Source: Sphingopyxis yananensis
GTDB taxonomy: Bacteria; Pseudomonadota; Alphaproteobacteria; Sphingomonadales; Sphingomonadaceae
Assembly: GCF_020687785.1 (NCBI RefSeq)
Contig: NZ_JAJEWI010000005.1
Coordinates: forward strand, 682,001 to 746,000
DNA: 64,000 bases
Reading direction: 5' to 3'
The position numbers and the translations under genes are program-made. Shown in pieces: positions 36,818 through 45,075 of this stretch. Positions within the stretch are counted from its first letter, which is position 1; every line of letters begins with the position of its first letter. The notes beneath the pieces are model-generated. The model saw only the letters and a list, made by a program, of their open reading frames with translations, was not told the DNA's origin and ran no database searches.

Positions 36818-38097
36818 TGGCACAATATCGCTATCTGGCGGTGGATGAGGCGGGCCAAGAGCGCGGCGGGCAATTGCAGGCCGCCAGCGAAGAGGCAGCG
36901 CGCCGGCAATTGCTGGACCGACGATATCATATTGTTGAATTGGAAGCGGCGCGGACCAGCGGCGGGGCTGGCAATGGGTTGTCCGCCGAGCGCCGGATAT
37001 CGGACGCGGATAATCCGTCGCTGCTGGGCGGATTATCTGCCCTATGGGCGCAGCAGCGCAGCAAGCTGAACAACAAAGAATTGGCGCTGTTTACACGGCA
37101 ATTGGCCACATTGGCCGAGGTTGCGCCCTTGGAAGAGGCGCTGCGCACGCTGACCCGCCAAAGCGAGGGGGCGCGGGTTCGCGCCGTGATCGAAGATGTG
37201 CATCAAGGCTTGTTGGAAGGGCGGCGCTTGGCCGATGCGATGGGCCGTCAACGCGCCAGCTTCCCGCCCTTATTTCGGGCCATGGTGGCGGCGGGGGAAA
37301 GCACGGGCAGTTTGACCAGCATTTTGGCGCGCTTGGCGGATTTGCAGGAACGCCAAGCCGAGGTGCGGGGGAAATTGCTGGCGGCGCTGGCCTATCCCAT
37401 TGTCCTGACGGTGGTGGCGATGGGCGTGGTGGCGGCGTTGATGATTTTTGTGGTGCCCCGCGTGGTGGAGCAATTTTCCGATGTTGGCCAACAATTGCCG
37501 TGGTTGACCCGCGCTGTCATGACATTGTCGGCCTTTGCCGCCAGTTGGTGGTGGCTGATTTTGCTGCTGCTGATGGCGGGGGGCGCGAGTTTTGCGGCAG
37601 CGATGAAGCAGCCGGAATTTAAATATCGGGTCGATGCGGGCTTGCTGCGGCTGCCGTTGCTGGGGCGCTTGTTGCGCGATTTGCATGCGGCGCGTTTTGC
37701 CCGCACGTTGGCGACCATGGTGTCCAGCCGCTTGCCATTGGTAGAGGGGCTGCGCTTGACGGTGCCGACCATCAGCAATGCCGCCTTGGCCAGCGCCACC
37801 AATGGCTTGGTGGATCAGGTGCGCGCGGGCGGCAGCTTGTCGAGCGCGATGCGCGATGCCGATATATTTCCGCCCTTGCTGGTCTATATGGCGGCCAGCG
37901 GGGAAAGCGCGGGGCGGTTGGAAACCATGTTGGAACGCGCCGCCGATTATATGGAACGCGAATTTGACCGGTTTACGGCGGCCAGCATGGCCTTGCTGGA
38001 ACCGGTGATTATCGTGTTGATGGGGTCCTGTGTGGCCCTGATTATTTTGGCGATTTTGCTGCCAATCCTTCAGTTGCAGACTTTAGCAGGACTATGA
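36817..38097 (+). CDS. gspF: Type II secretion inner-membrane platform protein
   Basis: 426 residues with the two T2SSF repeats: FTRQLATLAEVAPLEEALRTL in the first and FARTLATMVSSRLPLVEGL in the second. Three membrane helices are visible (around LAYPIVLTVVAMGVVAALMIF, WWWLILLLLMAGG, and the C-terminal VIIVLMGSCVALIILAILLP). GspF anchors GspE and the GspL/M complex. It shares one base with gspE and overlaps gspG by 4 bp. Confidence 0.95.
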   Translation: MAQYRYLAVDEAGQERGGQLQAASEEAARRQLLDRRYHIVELEAARTSGGAGNGLSAERRISDADNPSLLGGLSALWAQQRSKLNNKELALFTRQLATLAEVAPLEEALRTLTRQSEGARVRAVIEDVHQGLLEGRRLADAMGRQRASFPPLFRAMVAAGESTGSLTSILARLADLQERQAEVRGKLLAALAYPIVLTVVAMGVVAALMIFVVPRVVEQFSDVGQQLPWLTRAVMTLSAFAASWWWLILLLLMAGGASFAAAMKQPEFKYRVDAGLLRLPLLGRLLRDLHAARFARTLATMVSSRLPLVEGLRLTVPTISNAALASATNGLVDQVRAGGSLSSAMRDADIFPPLLVYMAASGESAGRLETMLERAADYMEREFDRFTAASMALLEPVIIVLMGSCVALIILAILLPILQLQTLAGL

Positions 38098-38597
38098 ACA
38101 TGTCGTTGATGCAGCTTTTCATGCGTTTGATGTTGGACATGGAGCGGCCCATTCCCAGCCGCGCAAAATCGCGGCGCAAGGGGGAGGATGGTTTTACCCT
38201 GACGGAATTGATGGTGGTGATTTTCATCATCGGTTTGCTGGCGACGGTGGTGATGATCAATGTGCTGCCCAGCCAAGACCGCGCGATGGTGACCAAGGCC
38301 AAGGCGGATATTGCGACCTTGGAAACGGCGTTGGAGCAATATCGTTTGGATAATCTGACCTATCCTAGCAGCAGCGATGGGTTGCAAGCGTTGGTGACAG
38401 CGCCGCCGTCGCTGATGCAGGCGGAACGTTATCGGCGCGGCGGTTATGTCAAAAGCCTGCCGCAAGACCCATGGGGGCGCCCCTATCAATATCAGTCGCC
38501 AGGGATGAATGGACAGCCTTTTGATATTTTGTCCCTGGGCGCGGATGGTGCGCCTGGGGGCAGCGAAGACAATGCCGACATAAGGTCCGAGGGTTAA
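38094..38597 (+). CDS. gspG: Major pseudopilin
   Basis: 167 residues. The prepilin-peptidase site is EDG/FTLTELMVVIFIIGLL with Glu at +5, after a leader of about 33 residues, longer than usual. The C-terminal part has the GspG signatures YRLDNLTYPSSSDGLQALV and YVKSLPQDPWGRPYQY, including the calcium-loop region near the end (GADGAPGGSEDNADI). GspG forms the shaft of the pseudopilus. Inner ATG codons at 38100 and 38112 could also serve as starts and would shorten the leader. Confidence 0.94.
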   Translation: MNMSLMQLFMRLMLDMERPIPSRAKSRRKGEDGFTLTELMVVIFIIGLLATVVMINVLPSQDRAMVTKAKADIATLETALEQYRLDNLTYPSSSDGLQALVTAPPSLMQAERYRRGGYVKSLPQDPWGRPYQYQSPGMNGQPFDILSLGADGAPGGSEDNADIRSEG

Positions 38598-38600
38598 GCC

Positions 38601-39170
38601 TTGGCCCCTGATGCGCGCCCTGCGCCCGCCGCGTCCCCCTATGTAGGGAGCGGAGCGCGGAGTGACTGGCCCGTTTCGGCGGGGCAGGCGGGTTTTACCT
38701 TGGTGGAATTGATGGTGGTGCTGGCGATTATGGGATTGGCGGCGGCAGCGGTCGTGCTGACCATGCCCAGCCAAGACCAAAATATGCGGCAGGAAGCCGA
38801 TCGTTTGGCGGTCCGCTTGGCCGCTGTGCGGGATTTGGCGGTGGTGGAAGGGCGCGGCACGGCGGCGGTAATTAGCCCGTCGGGATATTGGTTTGAGCAG
38901 CGGACGCGGGGCGAATGGCAAATGCTGCACGGGCGGGCCTTTGCCCAGCATGATTGGCCGCAGGATATTCGGATTGTGGTGGATGGGGCGCGTTCGGACG
39001 GCAGCGTTTCGGGCGTTTCGGAAGGAGGGCAGACGCGCATCTTGTTCAGCCGCTTGGGCACCACCCCGACGCCGCAAAGCCTGACGATGCTGACGGCGTC
39101 CGCCGATGCTGAGGGCGCGCGGGAGAATATTCATATTGGCGCGAGCGGGGAAATTAGCCGTGCGCGGTGA
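38601..39170 (+). CDS. gspH: Minor pseudopilin H
   Basis: 189 residues from a TTG codon at 38601, 3 bp after the gspG stop. The prepilin site is QAG/FTLVELMVVLAIMGLAAAAVVL after a leader of about 31 residues. The C-terminal half has MRQEADRLAVRLAAVRDLAVVEGR, typical of GspH, and a beta-rich tail. No ATG lies upstream of the prepilin site in this frame, so the TTG start, or another rare start, is needed. It overlaps gspI by 11 bp. Confidence 0.87.
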   Translation: MAPDARPAPAASPYVGSGARSDWPVSAGQAGFTLVELMVVLAIMGLAAAAVVLTMPSQDQNMRQEADRLAVRLAAVRDLAVVEGRGTAAVISPSGYWFEQRTRGEWQMLHGRAFAQHDWPQDIRIVVDGARSDGSVSGVSEGGQTRILFSRLGTTPTPQSLTMLTASADAEGARENIHIGASGEISRAR

Positions 39171-39567
39171 AGCGCAAGCGGCGCCGCGCGCATCCGGCAA
39201 GGCGGTGCGCCCGCCTGAACAGGGGTTTACCCTGTTGGAAATGCTGGTGGCTTTGTCGATTTTGGCGGTGGCGGCGTTGACCTTGGTGCGGCTGGATGCC
39301 TTTTCCTTGCGGACAGCGGGGGATTTGGATGACAAAAGTTTGGCCGCCATGGTGGCGCAAAATCGCGCCGTGGAATTGGCGAGCGATGCTGCTGCGCCGA
39401 CCATTGGGGTGTCCGCGATGGTGGTGGAAAATGGCGGGCGGCAATATCGGGTGCAGCAGCAGGTGGCCCGAACGGCGGATGCCCATTTGCTGCGGATTGA
39501 TTTGCGGGTCGAGTCGGTGGCGGGCCGTGGGCAGGCGGTGTTGACGATGGTGAGGCCCGCAGGATGA
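39160..39567 (+). CDS. gspI: Minor pseudopilin I
   Basis: 135 residues from GTG 39160, with GGGGAAA nine bases upstream; the frame is open from 39106 but that would bury it in gspH. The prepilin site is EQG/FTLLEMLVALSILAVAALTLV, followed by ELASDAAAPTIG and a beta-rich domain. GspI nucleates the tip complex with GspJ and GspK. It overlaps gspH by 11 bp and gspJ by 4 bp. Confidence 0.87.
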   Translation: MRGEAQAAPRASGKAVRPPEQGFTLLEMLVALSILAVAALTLVRLDAFSLRTAGDLDDKSLAAMVAQNRAVELASDAAAPTIGVSAMVVENGGRQYRVQQQVARTADAHLLRIDLRVESVAGRGQAVLTMVRPAG

Positions 39568-40190
39568 CGGCGCGCGGCAATGACCAAGGTTTTACGCTGG
39601 TGGAGATGCTGGTGGCGTTGGCGCTGTTTGCGGCGATTGCGGCCATGGGCGTGACCTTGCTGCGCAGCAGTGTGAACAGCCAAGAAAGCGTGCAAAAGCG
39701 CCTGTCGTCGATGGGCGGCGTCAATCGATTGCGGGCCATTTTGGCCGAGGATTTGGCGCAGGCTCTGTCGCGCCGCACGCGGGATGTCGCGGGGGCGGAG
39801 GTGCCAGCTTTTGTGGGCACCGCGGAGGATATGGCCTTTGTGCATGGCGGGGCTGGCGGCTGGGAAGGCCGAAGCGCGCCGGATGTGCAGCGCGTGCGCT
39901 ATGCGTTGGAAAATGGCACATGGACCCGCGCCGTTCAGCCGATGCTGGATGGCACAGTGATGGGCAAGGGCGATGTTTTTGCCCGCGATATCGCCCAAGC
40001 GACACTGCGATACCGCGATGGGCGGGGCGGGTGGCATGATATGTGGCCGATTGCGGATGGCACGGAATTGCCGCGCGCGGTGGAATTGACCTTGGTGAAA
40101 AATAATACGCCCCCGCTGCGGATGTTATTTGCGCTGGGGCCGGTGCCGATTGTCGTGCCGCCGACCGGAATAGCGGGGGATAGGCCATGA
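39564..40190 (+). CDS. gspJ: Minor pseudopilin J
   Basis: 208 residues. The prepilin site is DQG/FTLVEMLVALALFAAIAAMGV after a short leader (MTARGNDQG), followed by LLRSSVNSQ and NRLRAILAEDLAQAL. The tail has VRYALENGTW and LRYRDGRGGW, typical of the GspJ tip subunit. It overlaps gspI and gspK by 4 bp each. Confidence 0.92.
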   Translation: MTARGNDQGFTLVEMLVALALFAAIAAMGVTLLRSSVNSQESVQKRLSSMGGVNRLRAILAEDLAQALSRRTRDVAGAEVPAFVGTAEDMAFVHGGAGGWEGRSAPDVQRVRYALENGTWTRAVQPMLDGTVMGKGDVFARDIAQATLRYRDGRGGWHDMWPIADGTELPRAVELTLVKNNTPPLRMLFALGPVPIVVPPTGIAGDRP

Positions 40191-41206
40191 CCCCCCAGCA
40201 GCCAGAAGTGGAACAGGGCGAACGCGGCGCGGCTTTGTTATCGGTGCTGTTGTTGGTGGCCGTAATGGCGGTGATTGCGGCGGCGGCGCTGGACCGATTG
40301 ACGCTGGCGACGCGCATATCGGGCAGCGCGGCGATGGTGGACCAAGGGCGCGCCTTTGTGATGGCCGCGGAACAGTTGGCGTTGGGCCGTGTGCAGGCGT
40401 TGGTGGACGCCGACCATCATAAATTGACCAATGAAGCGGGGTGGCAGGACCGCCCCTTTGCGCTGCCTTTGCCCATTGGGTCGGGGACGGCCAAGCTGCA
40501 TGATGCGTCCAATTGTTTTAACCTGAATGGATTGGTGAGCGAAACCACGCCCGACCGGTTCAGCCAGCGCCCGCGCGGCATCGAGCAATTGACGGCGCTG
40601 ATGACCATATTGGGCGTGCGGCAGCATGAAGCGGCGGCAGTGGCGGCCGCAACGGGCGATTGGCTGGATAGCGATGATGCGCCGACACCCTTGGGCGCGG
40701 AAGATGCTGCCTATCGCGGGATGGAACAGGGATATTTGCCCGCCAACCGATTGATGGTGGATGCCAGCGAATGGCGCGCGGTGCGCGGGGTGACGCCCGC
40801 CCTATATGCGCGCATGGCCCCATGGATTTGTGTGTTGCCAGTGGCGGAACCGGTGCGGCCCAATGTCAACACGCTGCGCCCTGAACAGGCGGCGTTGATT
40901 GCGATGATGATGCCCGATGATATTTCGCTGGGCGCGGTGCGGGCGGCGCTGGCGGCGCGGCCCAGCGGCGGCTATGGTAGCAGCCAGCGTTTCTGGCAAT
41001 CTGGCCCCTTGGCGGGCGTGGTGCCGCCGCCCGATGCGGCGCAGCAGGTGCAAATGACCAGCCGTTGGCTGGAGCTGGAGATGATGGTGGAGTTAGGCGA
41101 TAGCATGGTGGCGGCGCGGGCGTTGATCGACGCTTATGGCGGAGCGCCGCAAGCAGGACAGGCGAAGGCCGCCATTGTCCGGCGCATGTGGGGCGAATGG
41201 GACTGA
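40187..41206 (+). CDS. gspK: Minor pseudopilin K
   Basis: 339 residues, the largest pseudopilin, as expected for GspK. The N-terminus reads ERGAALLSVLLLVAVMAVIAAAAL, a prepilin-like helix where Gly-Ala replaces the usual Gly-Phe. Later motifs are CFNLNGLV, DWLDSDDAPTPLGAEDAAY and NVNTLRPEQAALIAMMM, all characteristic. It caps the pseudopilus tip. It overlaps gspJ (ATGA) and is followed by gspL after 1 bp. Confidence 0.93.
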   Translation: MTPQQPEVEQGERGAALLSVLLLVAVMAVIAAAALDRLTLATRISGSAAMVDQGRAFVMAAEQLALGRVQALVDADHHKLTNEAGWQDRPFALPLPIGSGTAKLHDASNCFNLNGLVSETTPDRFSQRPRGIEQLTALMTILGVRQHEAAAVAAATGDWLDSDDAPTPLGAEDAAYRGMEQGYLPANRLMVDASEWRAVRGVTPALYARMAPWICVLPVAEPVRPNVNTLRPEQAALIAMMMPDDISLGAVRAALAARPSGGYGSSQRFWQSGPLAGVVPPPDAAQQVQMTSRWLELEMMVELGDSMVAARALIDAYGGAPQAGQAKAAIVRRMWGEWD

Positions 41207-41207
41207 G

Positions 41208-42386
41208 ATGACGGATATATTGATTCTTGGCCTGCCAAATGTCGCTGATCTGGCGGCTCAGGCCCCTGACTGGCCGCGCCTTGACGCCCCATATTGGGCG
41301 CATATTGCTGATGGGCAGATGGTGTCGAGCGGCGCGGGCAATGGCTGGCGCAGCGTTCGGGACCAGTTATTGGGCCAAAGCCGCGACTTGTCTTATGCGC
41401 TGTTGGCCCCCGCATGGGATGCGCCCGTGCGCTATCGTGCCTTTCCCAATGCATCGCCCGCGCAGGCCTCGACAGCGGGGCGGCTGGATGTGCAGCAGCA
41501 AATTTTGGGCGCGACAGACCAGCAGCATGTGGTGGCGGGCCTGCCAAGCCGTGCGGGCGAAAGCTTTGCGGTCGCGGTGACGACCCATAGCGCGATGGCG
41601 CTGTGGCTGGCGTGGTTGGCGGAGCAGGGCATTGCGAGCGAGGATATGCGTGCGATTATGCCTGCTGCGGCCTTGTGGCCCGAACCGGCAGAGGGCGTGT
41701 TGCTGGGGGCGGCCTTGGGCGATGAGCAGATCATGCGCAGCCGCAGCTTGGGCTATGCCGCTGATCCGGTGATTGATGAGTTGTTACGCGCGGGGGATGG
41801 TGCGGCGGATGTCATCTGGATGACGGACGCAGAACGCGATGTCTGCGCCGCGAATGCGGCGATGCAGCCGATGCTGGATTTGCGCAGCGGACGCTGGGCG
41901 GTGAAACAGCGCCGATCATGGGACGGCGCAATGCTGTGGTGGATCAAGCGGTTGGCGCTGGCGTTGGTGGTGCTGACCATCGCCATATTTACCGTGCAAA
42001 TGCTGCGCTTGGCATCGGAGCGCGCACGGGCGGAACAAGCGGTGATGGATAAGGCGCAAAGCCTGAACATAGAGGCCGCCGATGCCGCCAGCGCGGAGGC
42101 GGAGATGGACCGCCGATTGATGCAGCGCGGCGGCGGGCCCTTGGCCTTTTCGGTGCCGGCGTCGGCCCTATATGCGGCCTTGGGCGATGCGCCAGCGGTG
42201 TCCTTAAAGACGTTGTCGCACAGAGCGGACGGCACGTTGAGCGCGACATTGGGCGCGCCGCGCGTTGAGGATTTAAACCCCGTTTTATTGGCGTTGCAGG
42301 CCAAAGCCTATCGTATCACCGCCCAGCCGATGGCGGGCAGTGATGGGCAACAAATGGCAAATATAACGATCAGGGCCGTGCCATGA
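41208..42386 (+). CDS. gspL: Type II secretion protein L
   Basis: 392 residues from ATG 41208, the first base pair after the gspK stop; the frame is open further upstream inside gspK. The N-terminal cytoplasmic actin-like domain binds GspE. One membrane helix (ALALVVLTIAIFTVQML) is near residues 250-268, followed by a short periplasmic ferredoxin-like domain (DLNPVLLALQAKAYRITAQP). GspL recruits the ATPase to the membrane. Sequence is poorly conserved, so identification relies on topology and gene order. Confidence 0.88.
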   Translation: MTDILILGLPNVADLAAQAPDWPRLDAPYWAHIADGQMVSSGAGNGWRSVRDQLLGQSRDLSYALLAPAWDAPVRYRAFPNASPAQASTAGRLDVQQQILGATDQQHVVAGLPSRAGESFAVAVTTHSAMALWLAWLAEQGIASEDMRAIMPAAALWPEPAEGVLLGAALGDEQIMRSRSLGYAADPVIDELLRAGDGAADVIWMTDAERDVCAANAAMQPMLDLRSGRWAVKQRRSWDGAMLWWIKRLALALVVLTIAIFTVQMLRLASERARAEQAVMDKAQSLNIEAADAASAEAEMDRRLMQRGGGPLAFSVPASALYAALGDAPAVSLKTLSHRADGTLSATLGAPRVEDLNPVLLALQAKAYRITAQPMAGSDGQQMANITIRAVP

Positions 42387-42871
42387 TGGACAGATGGAAA
42401 CTTTATTGGGCGGGCCGTTCGCCGCGTGAACAACGCCTGTTGGTGGTGGCGGGCGCCTTGGCGGCGCTGATACTGATCTGGCTGATGATTGGGTCTGCGA
42501 TGACGTGGACGCAGCAGATGCAAAGCGCGAGCCGAGAGGCGGTGGAACGCGAGGGGCGGGTGATCGCCAAGGCCAAATTATTGGCGAGGCCGGCGGGTGC
42601 AGCGGGTGCGAGCGCGGAGATTGGCAATGGCGCGGCGCTGGACCAATATTTGGCGCAATCGGCCAGCGAATTGGGCCTGAGCTTGTCGCGCAATGAGCCA
42701 CGCGGCGCGGATGGCGTCAGTATAGCGATGAGCCAAGCCAAGGCGCAGGTCGTGACACTGTGGTTGGCGGAGCTGGAGCGGCAGGGCATGGTGCTGGATA
42801 ATCTGACCCTGACGCCGCAAACCGATGGGACCTTGGGTGTGACGGCCGATTTGCGGCGGGTGACGCCATGA
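42383..42871 (+). CDS. gspM: Type II secretion protein M
   Basis: 162 residues. A short N-terminus (WAGRSPREQRLLVVAGAL) leads into one membrane helix (LAALILIWLMIGSAM), then a periplasmic domain. The RSPREQ motif before the helix is typical of GspM, which partners GspL. ATG 42386 is an alternative start three bases on. It overlaps gspL and gspN by 4 bp each. Confidence 0.87.
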   Translation: MMDRWKLYWAGRSPREQRLLVVAGALAALILIWLMIGSAMTWTQQMQSASREAVEREGRVIAKAKLLARPAGAAGASAEIGNGAALDQYLAQSASELGLSLSRNEPRGADGVSIAMSQAKAQVVTLWLAELERQGMVLDNLTLTPQTDGTLGVTADLRRVTP

Positions 42872-43605
42872 TCACGCGCAAACGGGCCATGATGAGGGCG
42901 GGGACGAGGGCGGCCATATTCGCATTGGCGGTGGTGGTGGCAAGCTTCCCGATGCGTTTGGCGCTGGATATGGGCGATGCCGCAAAGGCTGGCCTGACCG
43001 CCCGCGCGGTGAGCGGCAGCATTTGGTCGGGCCATATGGCGGCGGCCAAATGGGGGCCGCTGGACTTGGGGAATGTTGATCTGGCCCTGTCGCCTGCGTC
43101 CTTGCTGGGCGGAACAGCTGCCATGTCCTTTCGCCGCGTGGACAGCTTGGCCCCCAATGGCTTGGGTGTGAGCGGTGTGCTGTTCACGGGAGCGAACAAG
43201 GGTTGGCGCGATGTGAATGGGCGCTTTGATGTGGGGATGCGCTTGGGCGGGCTGACGATTGCCTATGTGGATATGCGCGATGCGGCGGTGCGCTTCAACA
43301 GCTTGGGCCAATGCACCGAGGCGGCGGGCCAAGTGCAAGCGGCGCTGACCGCGCCGATTGGCGGATTGACCCTGCCGCAGGGGATGAGCGGCACGCTGCG
43401 CTGTATGAACGGTCAGGCGCATATAGCGCTGACCAGCCAGTCGGGCATGGAAGTGTTGGAGGCAGAGCTGAGCGGCAAAGGGGCATGGAAAGCCCGATTT
43501 TTGGTGAAGCAAGTGGCCGAACCGGCCATGGTGAACGCGCTGTCGGCCATGGGATTTCGCCCACATGGAGATGCGTATTTGTTGAACGCCTCGGGTCAAT
43601 TGTGA
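42868..43605 (+). CDS. gspN: Type II secretion protein N
   Basis: 245 residues with an N-terminal membrane helix (AAIFALAVVVASFPM) and a periplasmic beta-rich domain: ARAVSGSIWSGHMAAAKWGPLDLGNVDL is the family's characteristic region. GspN is present in only part of T2SS loci and its role is not well defined. The stop overlaps the GTG start of gspO. Confidence 0.85.
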   Translation: MITRKRAMMRAGTRAAIFALAVVVASFPMRLALDMGDAAKAGLTARAVSGSIWSGHMAAAKWGPLDLGNVDLALSPASLLGGTAAMSFRRVDSLAPNGLGVSGVLFTGANKGWRDVNGRFDVGMRLGGLTIAYVDMRDAAVRFNSLGQCTEAAGQVQAALTAPIGGLTLPQGMSGTLRCMNGQAHIALTSQSGMEVLEAELSGKGAWKARFLVKQVAEPAMVNALSAMGFRPHGDAYLLNASGQL

Positions 43606-44414
43606 TCGATTTTGGGGCTTTGGACAGGCTGCCCTTGGCGTTTTCGGCCGCGTTGGCGGCGTTGCTGGGCGTGATTTGGGGCAGCTTTGCGGCGGCCTTG
43701 GTGCTGCGCTGGGCGCGCGGGCAGGGTCTGGGCGGTCGGTCGATGTGCGACCATTGCCGACAAGTGCTGCGCGTCGATGATTTGGTGCCCTTATTGTCGC
43801 ATCTGTGGCGGCGCGGCAAAAGCCGTTGTTGCGGGCAGGTGATCGACCCATTTCATTCCTATGTTGAGGCCGCAGGCGGGGCGATTGGCGCGGCGGCGTT
43901 GCTGATGATGGGCGGCGCGGCGGGGTGGGTGTGGGCCTTGATGGGCTGGCTGTTGATGCCGCTGATTTTGCTGGACGCGCGGATGCAATGGTTGCCGGAC
44001 CGTTTGACGATCATTTTGGCGGGGGCCGGATTATTGTTAGCGGGACCTTTGATGGGCACCGACATGACCCAGCGCTGGGTGGGCGCACTGGCGGCGGGGT
44101 TCAGCCTGTCTTGCGTGCGCTGGGCCTATTACATGCTGCGCGCTCGTGAGGGGATGGGCGGCGGTGACCCCAAATTATTTGCGGCGCTGGGCGCGTGGCT
44201 GGGGTGGCAGGCCCTGCCGCTGGCGCTGTTGTTGGCCAGTGTGACGGGCTTGATTTGGGCCTTGTTGGGGACGGTGCTGTTTGGAACGGTGCGCGCCAAA
44301 AGAAAAGGGACCCAGCTGGGATCGTCGATCATGACGCAGCGGGTCCCCTTTGGGGTGTTTTTGGGGGTGGGCGGCTGGTTGTCGGCCGCCCTATTTCCCC
44401 AGATATTCCGGTGA
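43602..44414 (+). CDS. gspO: Prepilin peptidase / N-methyltransferase
   Basis: 270 residues from GTG 43602 (GTGA overlap with gspN); a longer upstream frame is spurious. The cytoplasmic zinc site has CDHC and RCCG, slightly unlike the usual two CxxC pairs. The catalytic aspartates are in LLDARMQWLPD and GGGDPKLFAALGAWLG (the GxGDxK motif). Several membrane helices are present. The enzyme cleaves and methylates the pseudopilins GspG-K of this locus. It ends the T2SS block, 10 bp before the convergent pal gene. Confidence 0.93.
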   Translation: MIDFGALDRLPLAFSAALAALLGVIWGSFAAALVLRWARGQGLGGRSMCDHCRQVLRVDDLVPLLSHLWRRGKSRCCGQVIDPFHSYVEAAGGAIGAAALLMMGGAAGWVWALMGWLLMPLILLDARMQWLPDRLTIILAGAGLLLAGPLMGTDMTQRWVGALAAGFSLSCVRWAYYMLRAREGMGGGDPKLFAALGAWLGWQALPLALLLASVTGLIWALLGTVLFGTVRAKRKGTQLGSSIMTQRVPFGVFLGVGGWLSAALFPQIFR

Positions 44415-44424
44415 TAGGCCGCGA

Positions 44425-44943
44425 TTAGCGAGCGATCACCACCGTCACAGCGCGGCGGTTTTGGGCATAGGCATTTTCGTCCGAACCAATAGCGGCAGGG
44501 CGTTCCTTACCATAGCTCAGCACGTCGATGCGCGAGCCGCTGATGCCCAGCGATACCAAGAAATTCTTGGCGGCATTGGCACGGCGTTCACCCAAAGCGA
44601 TGTTATAATCGCGCGTGCCGCGTTCGTCGGCATGGCCTTCGAGGATGACGCGAACGGCGGGGTTGCGCTGCAACCATTCGGCTTGGCTGCGCAGGGTCGC
44701 CTGATCTTCGGCATCGACATTATATTGGTCGAAACCAAAGAAGATGCGGTCTGACGCAACGCTGGCCACAAAGTCAGCCTGCGAACCGGGGACGACCTGA
44801 TTTTGACCAGCATTGGGGTCATAGCTGCCGGTGTCGGTGCCAGCGGGCGGCGGCGGCAGATCGGCAGGTGCCTTTTTCGAGCAAGCGCCGACCGTCAGCA
44901 TCGCGACGGCCAATAAAGCGACGGTGGACTTTTTCATGGTCAT
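44425..44943 (-). CDS. pal: Peptidoglycan-associated lipoprotein Pal
   Basis: 172 residues. The signal peptide ends in a lipobox VGAC, followed by a Pro-rich linker (DLPPPPAGTDTG). The OmpA-like domain has VYF-type FFGFDQYNVD, ILEGHADERGTRDYNIALGERRA and the C-terminal VLSYGKERPAAIG, with the Asp/Arg pair that binds meso-diaminopimelate. Pal anchors the outer membrane to peptidoglycan as part of Tol-Pal. ATG 44943 has an AGAGGA site eight bases upstream; ATG 44937 is the alternative. It is the last gene of the tol cluster. Confidence 0.96.
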   Translation of the reverse strand: MTMKKSTVALLAVAMLTVGACSKKAPADLPPPPAGTDTGSYDPNAGQNQVVPGSQADFVASVASDRIFFGFDQYNVDAEDQATLRSQAEWLQRNPAVRVILEGHADERGTRDYNIALGERRANAAKNFLVSLGISGSRIDVLSYGKERPAAIGSDENAYAQNRRAVTVVIAR

Positions 44944-45075
44944 TCTAGGGGTCCTCTCAGAATCAAACTGGCGCAATATAAACACAGTTTATCGCATAAA
45001 GATGAACTTTTTTACAATTTAAAGGCGGAAAAGTGCGCGAGTCAAATTTCCGCCTGAAGTATCAGGCCTGAAGCA

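Noticed and set aside
38070-40037. 655-residue minus-strand open frame opposite gspG-J
   Set aside because: Composition (Arg, His, Pro, Gln) is that of a reverse shadow in GC-rich DNA, and the plus-strand pseudopilin genes explain the region fully.
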